A DNA stretch of 10,663 nt, from NCBI GenBank assembly GCA_024256245.1, contig JAKLZD010000109.1, forward strand, positions 1 to 10,663, in the 5' to 3' direction. Source of the stretch: Candidatus Methylarchaceae archaeon HK01M (lineage in GTDB: Archaea > Thermoproteota > Nitrososphaeria > Nitrososphaerales > JACAEJ01). The notes beneath the pieces were generated by a model. It was given only the letters and a program-made list of their open reading frames with translations. It did not search any database and was not told where the DNA came from. Both the position numbers and the translations under genes were made by a program. This document shows, piece after piece, positions 6,606 to 10,663 of this stretch; the first letter of the stretch is position 1; each line of letters opens with the position of its first letter.

Positions 6606-7526
6606 ATGACTCAGAATACAGTTGGAGAGGTCTTCTTGATCAAGACGTCGGACAGGCACACTGGGATCAGAAGTCTTCTCAGCCAATTCGACCTGAAGGA
6701 TTATTCTGGAAAAAGGACGGCCTTGAAGGCGAATTTTAATAGCGCCGACCGTTTTCCCGCCTCCACTCACCTTGATACTCTTGGGGCCCTCGTGAAGGGG
6801 TTAAAGGAAGTCGGGACAAGGGATTTGACCTTGGCTGAGAGGAGTGGGATGGGGGATACCAGGAGGGTCTTGGAGCAGATGGGCGTCTTTGACTTATCTG
6901 AGAAGCTGGGCTTTAAAGTTGTGGTATTAGACGAGATAGATAAAGAGGGATGGATGAAGATCGATAGGGATGGAACTCATTGGCTTAGGGGTTTCTATAT
7001 CTCCAAGGTCTTCCTTGAAGCCGACAAAGTTGTCCAGACCTGCTGCCTTAAAGCCCACAGATTCGGGGGTCACTTCACCATGTCCCTGAAGAATTCAGTA
7101 GGCTTGGTGGCCAAGAAGGTTCCCGGAGGATTGTACAATTATATGTGGGAGCTGCATGGGTCTCCTTATCAAAGGCGTATGATATCCGAGATCAACAAGT
7201 TCTATGATGTAGACTTGGTGGTCATGGATGCCATAAAGGCCTTTGTGAATAAGGGTCCTGAACTTGGTGATGTTGTCGAGCCCAATCTTCTACTAGCAAG
7301 TAGAGATAGGATAGCTATAGACGCTGATGGGGTAGCCATTCTCAGGAGTTATGGGTCGACGAAGGACATTATGAATGGAAAGATCTTTGAACTCGAACAG
7401 ATCAAGAGGGCAGCCGAGCTTGGTATAGGTGTGAAGTCAGCCTCGGACATAGAGCTTATTCCCTTAAACGATAAGAGCCGCGAAACTGCAGACAAGATAA
7501 ATGATGTTCTCAAGAGCAAAGGATAG
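6606..7526 (+). CDS. DUF362 domain-containing protein
   Basis: 306 residues, a full-length DUF362 domain. Family-like signatures are LKANFNSADRFPASTHLD near the N-terminus, LAERSGMGDTRRVLEQMGV, and the central QTCCLKAHRFGGHFTMSLKN block followed by NSVGLVAKK. The C-terminal part DLVVMDAIKAFVNKGPELG and a late IAIDADGVAILRSYG are also typical. The molecular role of DUF362 is not established; some members carry an added ferredoxin domain, which this one lacks. The ATG start follows a TATA-like box with a short leader. The stop is 23 bp before the ThDP enzyme gene, suggesting co-transcription. The gene is more GC-rich than its neighbours (33 of 60 bases in 6781-6840), which could reflect a different history or strong codon preference. 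Confidence 0.9.
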   Translation: MTQNTVGEVFLIKTSDRHTGIRSLLSQFDLKDYSGKRTALKANFNSADRFPASTHLDTLGALVKGLKEVGTRDLTLAERSGMGDTRRVLEQMGVFDLSEKLGFKVVVLDEIDKEGWMKIDRDGTHWLRGFYISKVFLEADKVVQTCCLKAHRFGGHFTMSLKNSVGLVAKKVPGGLYNYMWELHGSPYQRRMISEINKFYDVDLVVMDAIKAFVNKGPELGDVVEPNLLLASRDRIAIDADGVAILRSYGSTKDIMNGKIFELEQIKRAAELGIGVKSASDIELIPLNDKSRETADKINDVLKSKG

Positions 7527-7549
7527 ACCGATATTTAGTGTGATTAAAT

Positions 7550-9214
7550 TTGGAACTTAAAGAACAAAGTAATAAAAAGATAAAGGCCTCAGATTTATTC
7601 GTAAAACAGTTAGAAGAAGAGGGCGTCGAGTATATCTTCGGGCTGCCTGGAGAAGAGATCCTTCATCTACTTGAATCTATAAGAAAATCGAAAATCAGGT
7701 TGATTGTTACTAGGCATGAGCAAGCAGCAGCATTCATGGCTGCAACTTACGGAAGATTGACAGGAAAGGCGGGTGTCTGTTTTTCAACCCTTGGTCCTGG
7801 AGCGACCAACCTCGTTACGGGCGTCGCACATGCTCAATTGATAGGTGCACCCCTGATCTCCATTTCGGGTCAAAAAGCTATAAGGGAGAACTGGCAGGGA
7901 AGATTTCAGCTTATCGATGTTGTCAGTCTGATGAAGCCCATAACAAAGAAATCGGTTTCCATCGTCGACCCGGGTACGATTCCCACAGTTCTTAGGGATG
8001 CCTTCAAGATTGCAGAGTCGGAAAGACCTGGAGCAGTCCATATCGAACTTCCTGAGGACGTATCTTCGGATGAGACGGATGCAAAGATCCAACAGAGGCA
8101 TGATATAAGGAAGCCTTCCCCAGATCATAAGGCGATCGATGAAGCAGTCAAGTTAATAGATAACTCAAAGAATCCCTTGATCATCGTTTCATCAGGTGCA
8201 AATAGGAAGTTAATCACAAAGCAGCTCTTAAAATTTATCGAGAAGACGGGCATATACGTTGTTCATACACAGATGGGAAAAGGGGTCATAGGAGACGATT
8301 GTGAGTTTAGTCTTTTTGCTACTGGAGTTCACAGACGAGATTATGTGAACTGTGGGATCGATAGAGCCGATTTGATCATAACGATAGGATATAACATAGT
8401 GGAGTATCCTCCTTACATATGGAATAAAGAGCTCGATAAGAAGATACTGAATATCGATTTCGTCCAGTCAGAACTCGACAAATATTTCAATCCCGATGTA
8501 GATGTTATAGGGGACATATCTGATTCCTTAAGAAGAATATATGAGAAGATAGATGTAAAACGGGATTTCCCAATCTTTAAGAAAACTAGGAAATTGATAG
8601 AAAAGAAGATCGACGAGCCCTTCGAACATAGGTATCCTCCCCTTCCCCAAGAGGTAGTAAAGAGTGTAAGGGATGCTCTATCTAAGGATGATATCTTAAC
8701 GTTGGATAACGGGATCTATAAGCTCTGGTTTTCGAGGTTGTATAAAACCTATGCTTCAAACACTTTCCTTGTAGACAATGCCTTGGCAACTATGGGTGCT
8801 GGATTACCATCAGGGATCGCGGTTAAAATGCTGGTTCCTGATAAGAAGGTTCTGGCAGTTTGTGGTGATGGAGGATTCATGATGAACTCTCAGGAGTTGG
8901 AAACTGCTGTAAGATACAAAATCCCTGTCGTTACGTTGATATTGAATGATAATGCCTTTGGATTCGTTAAATGGAAACAAAGGAGTATGAATTTTGAAGA
9001 TTTTGGCTTGGATTACTCGAATCCAGACTTCGTTAAATACGCAGAGAGCTATGGGGCAAAGGGTTTTAGAGTCGAAAGAGGCTTTAACTTGACAGAAGTC
9101 TTGAGGAAGGCCTTTTCCTTAAATGAGGTTGCTGTCGTTGAGTGCCCAATCGACTATTCAGTGAATTACGATGTCTTTTCAGAAGAGCTCAGTAACCTAG
9201 TTTGTAACATATAA
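7550..9214 (+). CDS. ilvB: Acetolactate synthase large subunit-like ThDP enzyme
   Basis: 554 residues, the usual length. The N-terminal pyrimidine-binding domain (about 11-180) has FGLPGEE and the catalytic Glu57 in TRHEQAAAFMAATYGRLTG, then STLGPGATNLVTG. A central domain (about 190-330) and a C-terminal pyrophosphate-binding domain follow, with the ThDP/Mg motif GDGGFMMNSQELETA beginning at Gly439 and ending at Asn467. The family joins two pyruvates to acetolactate (branched-chain amino acids or acetoin). The RFDDR motif of FAD-dependent biosynthetic enzymes is absent: the matching region reads GYNIVEYPPYIWN (280-292). No small regulatory subunit is adjacent. Catabolic-type acetolactate synthase or another carboligase is therefore possible, and the symbol is provisional. 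TTG at 7550 is the only start before the conserved domain. It lies 23 bp after the DUF362 gene. Confidence 0.92.
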   Translation: MELKEQSNKKIKASDLFVKQLEEEGVEYIFGLPGEEILHLLESIRKSKIRLIVTRHEQAAAFMAATYGRLTGKAGVCFSTLGPGATNLVTGVAHAQLIGAPLISISGQKAIRENWQGRFQLIDVVSLMKPITKKSVSIVDPGTIPTVLRDAFKIAESERPGAVHIELPEDVSSDETDAKIQQRHDIRKPSPDHKAIDEAVKLIDNSKNPLIIVSSGANRKLITKQLLKFIEKTGIYVVHTQMGKGVIGDDCEFSLFATGVHRRDYVNCGIDRADLIITIGYNIVEYPPYIWNKELDKKILNIDFVQSELDKYFNPDVDVIGDISDSLRRIYEKIDVKRDFPIFKKTRKLIEKKIDEPFEHRYPPLPQEVVKSVRDALSKDDILTLDNGIYKLWFSRLYKTYASNTFLVDNALATMGAGLPSGIAVKMLVPDKKVLAVCGDGGFMMNSQELETAVRYKIPVVTLILNDNAFGFVKWKQRSMNFEDFGLDYSNPDFVKYAESYGAKGFRVERGFNLTEVLRKAFSLNEVAVVECPIDYSVNYDVFSEELSNLVCNI

Positions 9215-9470
9215 ATTCGCTATTCTCTAGATTCCTCCAACGATAACAGCGTCTTGTCGAAGAATCATGTCTTACCTCTCTTTGTGAAGCAGCATCGATC
9301 AAGTTCATTAAACTATTGAATGAGCTAACGACTATGTGCCTCACCAATTTTCCCAATACATCGTAAAACTCTTCCCCCGTCTGTGTTAAACTTGTGTAAA
9401 TAACGTTTTCAGGATTTCCTCCACACTTAAGGTAGAAGAAGAGCTCGCCAACCGAAGTGTGGAGGTTAAA
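9189..9470 (-). pseudogene. Possible decayed reading frame in the convergent spacer
   Basis: On the - strand a frame is open for 93 codons from 9470 to TGA at 9191-9189, overlapping the end of the ThDP gene by 26 bp. It reads protein-like (GELFFYLKCGGNPENVIYTS, then LTQTGEEFYDVLGKLVRH), and 'LTxxGEEFYDVL' recalls the wing of winged-helix regulators. No ATG, GTG or TTG precedes this part. Upstream in the same frame lie TAA at 9473-9471 and TAG at 9503-9501, separated by further protein-like stretches (SQAENFLEL, TGIALDTQF). A gene with several disabling mutations is one reading; chance is the other. Confidence 0.3.
9418..9465. repeat. Hairpin: perfect 11-bp inverted repeat with 26-base loop
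   Basis: CCTCCACACTT at 9418-9428 pairs perfectly with AAGTGTGGAGG at 9455-9465 around a 26-base loop containing GAGCTC. No T-run follows on either strand, so a classical terminator is unlikely. It overlaps the possible decayed frame. A structured RNA, a protein-binding site or a mobile-element end are open possibilities. Confidence 0.8.
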
Positions 9471-9596
9471 TTAGAATTGTGTGTCAAGAGCTATCCCTGT
9501 CTAAAGTTCCAAGAAATTTTCTGCTTGACTAATTATGATCGTGGCCTAATGCTAATGTATGTCTGAACCTATATTGGGTCATGAAAGACAAACATT

Positions 9597-9608
9597 TTTA
9601 CCGGTAAA
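9597..9608. repeat. Palindrome TTTACCGGTAAA (copy 1)
   Basis: A perfect 12-bp palindrome in the convergent spacer. A near-identical copy lies 127 bp downstream. The symmetry is typical of dimeric DNA-binding protein sites, but no promoter is expected between convergent genes. Confidence 0.75.
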
Positions 9609-9722
9609 TATGTATTCAAATTTAAGTCTCCACCCACAATATTTCAAAACTGCCTTATTTAGCCAAAATAGCCTCAGAATAAGCCTAAAATCAAAGTGCC
9701 GGGGGGTGGGATTTCGACATTA

Positions 9723-9736
9723 ATTTACCAGTAAAT
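9723..9736. repeat. Palindrome ATTTACCAGTAAAT (copy 2)
   Basis: Six-base arms ATTTAC/GTAAAT around CA. The core TTTACCAGTAAA (9724-9735) differs from copy 1 at one position. Confidence 0.7.
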
Positions 9737-9805
9737 CCAGAGCTGGATAGAAATGGGTTCGGGCCCGATGGGATTTATACCTAAATGGTTTTAAGTCTAT
9801 GAGGG

Positions 9806-9891
9806 ATTTGGGCGTCTAGTTCATCTTGGAAGCATGATGGTCTGAATCTGTCGGCGAACCTCCCTGGTTTTGTGATCATCAACGCCCAAAT
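9806..9891. repeat. 10-bp inverted repeat spanning the end of the UppS-family gene
   Basis: ATTTGGGCGT at 9806-9815 pairs perfectly with ACGCCCAAAT at 9882-9891, and the stem extends outward by G-T, G-T and G-C pairs. The right arm is the last coding triplets before the UppS-family stop, and the left arm lies 64 bp past that stop, so the - strand transcript could fold its 3' end into a long-loop hairpin that protects or ends the message. Confidence 0.6.
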
Positions 9892-10535
9892 TTCCTTTCT
9901 TGCGCATGGTACCAACTGAAGGCAGTCTCACAATCTTGTTCTATGCATTCAGGAAATAGTTTTTCGATAAAGTAAAGCTCAGAATATCGTGCTTGAATAC
10001 TTAAGAAATCGGACAATCTTTGAAGATTGCCTGTTCTTATTATTAGATCAGGTTCGACATCTACCATCAAAAGAGACTTCATCTCTGATTCCGGTTCCCT
10101 AAATGCTTTCAAACAAGCATTCAAGAATTCATGTTGAGCACTCCATGCCATTAGAAACACTACACAGTGTCTTGTATAGGCTTTGGTGGCCTCGGTGAGT
10201 TGATCCATTACCTCCCTCAAAGAAACTGGGAGTACTTCTCTTTGCGTGGAATAAAACTGAAAATTAATCTGTTTTTGATGAACTTCTGAATTCGAGTCCA
10301 AGTATTTTCGAAACTCTTTTTCATAAAGATCAAATACCTCTTCGAGCTTTTTTTTGGGTCTTTTGAGATTATCTTCGCTCAAAGCATAAACAATTACATG
10401 CGAGACATCATTTCGAAAACAGAAGTCTAAGAACATCCCTAATGTTTCTACGCCCTTTCTAAATACCTCAGCCCTGGATATACCGTATTTTTCAGCGTAT
10501 CTACGGTTACCATCCGGTATAAGCCCAACAATCAT
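9879..10535 (-). CDS. uppS: Divergent undecaprenyl diphosphate synthase-family cis-prenyltransferase
   Basis: 218 residues, somewhat shorter than typical UppS (about 240-260). The family makes long polyprenyl diphosphates in cis configuration, lipid carriers for glycosylation at the membrane. Visible signatures are IPDGNRRYAEKYG with the pyrophosphate-binding Asp8, YALSEDNLKRP at 50-60, and IIRTGNLQRLSDFL with SELYFIEKLFPE near the C-terminus, including Glu186, the expected metal ligand. Odd points: the usual R-T-(S/G)-G-E triplet reads RTGNL, so that Glu is replaced by Leu171, and the NYGGR region is replaced by AWSAQHEF (130-137). The His-containing G-H-x-x-G loop after the first helix reads VFRKG. 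ATG at 10535 puts the first strand at the correct place, with a TATA-like box about 35 bp upstream. A divergent paralogue with altered substrate or lost activity is possible. Confidence 0.85.
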   Translation of the reverse strand: MIVGLIPDGNRRYAEKYGISRAEVFRKGVETLGMFLDFCFRNDVSHVIVYALSEDNLKRPKKKLEEVFDLYEKEFRKYLDSNSEVHQKQINFQFYSTQREVLPVSLREVMDQLTEATKAYTRHCVVFLMAWSAQHEFLNACLKAFREPESEMKSLLMVDVEPDLIIRTGNLQRLSDFLSIQARYSELYFIEKLFPECIEQDCETAFSWYHAQERKFGR

Positions 10536-10567
10536 GAAGAATCAACATTCTGTATTACTTCGTCGGG

Positions 10568-10573
10568 TATAAA
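10568..10573 (-). promoter_or_regulatory. Candidate TATA box for the UppS-family gene
   Basis: The - strand reads TTTATA (in AAATGTTTATACC) about 35 bp before the ATG at 10535, predicting a leader of about 10 nt. No ribosome binding site precedes the ATG. Confidence 0.45.
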
Positions 10574-10605
10574 CATTTGCTACATGCATGGCTGTGGACT
10601 GAAAG

Positions 10606-10663
10606 TCACGTGCTCATCTCATCCTTGACGGCTATCAGGTTGACCCTGTCTATGTTGTACACT
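10606..10663 (-). CDS. Possible C-terminal end of a further - strand gene (partial)
   Basis: The - strand frame from the window edge reads VYNIDRVNLIAVKDEMST and ends at TGA (10608-10606), 32 bp before the TATA-like box of the UppS-family gene. The composition is protein-like, but 18 codons are too few to identify a family, and the + strand also has an open frame over the same bases. Confidence 0.35.
   Translation of the reverse strand, partial: VYNIDRVNLIAVKDEMST

Larger units (their letters stand above)
9215..9878. other. 664-bp convergent intergenic region with structured elements, no intact gene
   Basis: The spacer lies between the 3' ends of the ThDP enzyme gene (+) and the UppS-family gene (-). 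No intact ORF with a start and ribosome binding site is visible. It holds an 11-bp stem hairpin (9418-9465), two related palindromes (9597-9608, 9724-9735), three GGGATTT words (9708, 9770, 9803), and an inverted repeat that reaches the end of the UppS gene (9806-9891). The length and these elements suggest a decayed gene or a former insertion rather than a simple spacer. Confidence 0.6.

Noticed and set aside
6077..6770. Several 62-73 codon - strand frames across the HAD and DUF362 genes
   Set aside because: They mirror well-supported + strand genes, have no ribosome binding sites and encode no recognisable domains.
9697..9790. tRNA-like 3' end on the - strand (GCCGGGG, GTGGGATTTCGA)
   Set aside because: The bases recall a T-arm and acceptor end, but the T-stem does not pair, the loop lacks TTC, and no matching 5' acceptor strand lies 70-90 bases upstream. 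At most a decayed fragment or integration scar.
9806..9891. C/D-box guide RNA or tRNA inside the 86-base inverted repeat
   Set aside because: A box C-like TGATGA exists at 9881-9876 on the - strand, but it is at the UppS stop and there is no CUGA box D at the right place; tRNA arms do not form on either strand.

Overview
The window looks like a piece of an archaeal chromosome, most probably a TACK-type lineage (Bathyarchaeia-like is my best guess, from protein style rather than a marker gene). Supporting signs are archaeal TATA-like boxes about 25-40 bp before several starts, short or nearly absent leaders on some genes, GGAGGTGA-type ribosome binding sites on others, frequent TTG starts, an arcadin-1-like protein, a DUF362 protein and a cis-prenyltransferase of divergent archaeal type. 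I see no rRNA, tRNA, CRISPR array, insertion sequence or phage gene.

Left part (1-4700): the 3' end of an unidentified coiled-coil gene on the + strand converges on a carAB operon on the - strand. CarA (glutaminase subunit) and CarB (synthetase subunit) together make carbamoyl phosphate for pyrimidines and arginine. CarB has no ATG, GTG or TTG start for its conserved N-terminus. The best reading is a CTG start at 3426 behind a GAGGTGA site, overlapping carA by 14 nt. The alternative is a one-base indel in an A6 run just after an ATG at 3412.

Middle part (4700-5830): a possible decayed gene fragment, a small two-helix membrane protein on the - strand, and a divergently transcribed 118-residue arcadin-1-like protein on the + strand. 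Between the two divergent promoters lies a perfect 2 x 22 bp tandem repeat, a good candidate for a shared operator.

Right-middle part (5860-9214): three + strand genes: a HAD-IB phosphatase (phosphoserine phosphatase-like) with its own promoter, then a DUF362 protein and an acetolactate-synthase-like ThDP enzyme that are 23 bp apart and probably co-transcribed. The ThDP enzyme has the cofactor motif and catalytic Glu but no RFDDR motif and no regulatory subunit beside it, so a stand-alone or catabolic-type carboligase is possible.

Right end (9215-10663): a 664-bp convergent spacer with no intact gene but several structured elements (an 11-bp stem hairpin, two related 12-14 bp palindromes, a 10-bp inverted repeat reaching into the next gene, and a possible decayed reading frame). 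Then come a divergent UppS-family gene on the - strand and the last codons of a possible further - strand gene. I did not find a convincing new multi-gene system. The most checkable oddities are the carB start, the tandem repeat between divergent promoters, and the altered active-site motifs of the UppS homologue.
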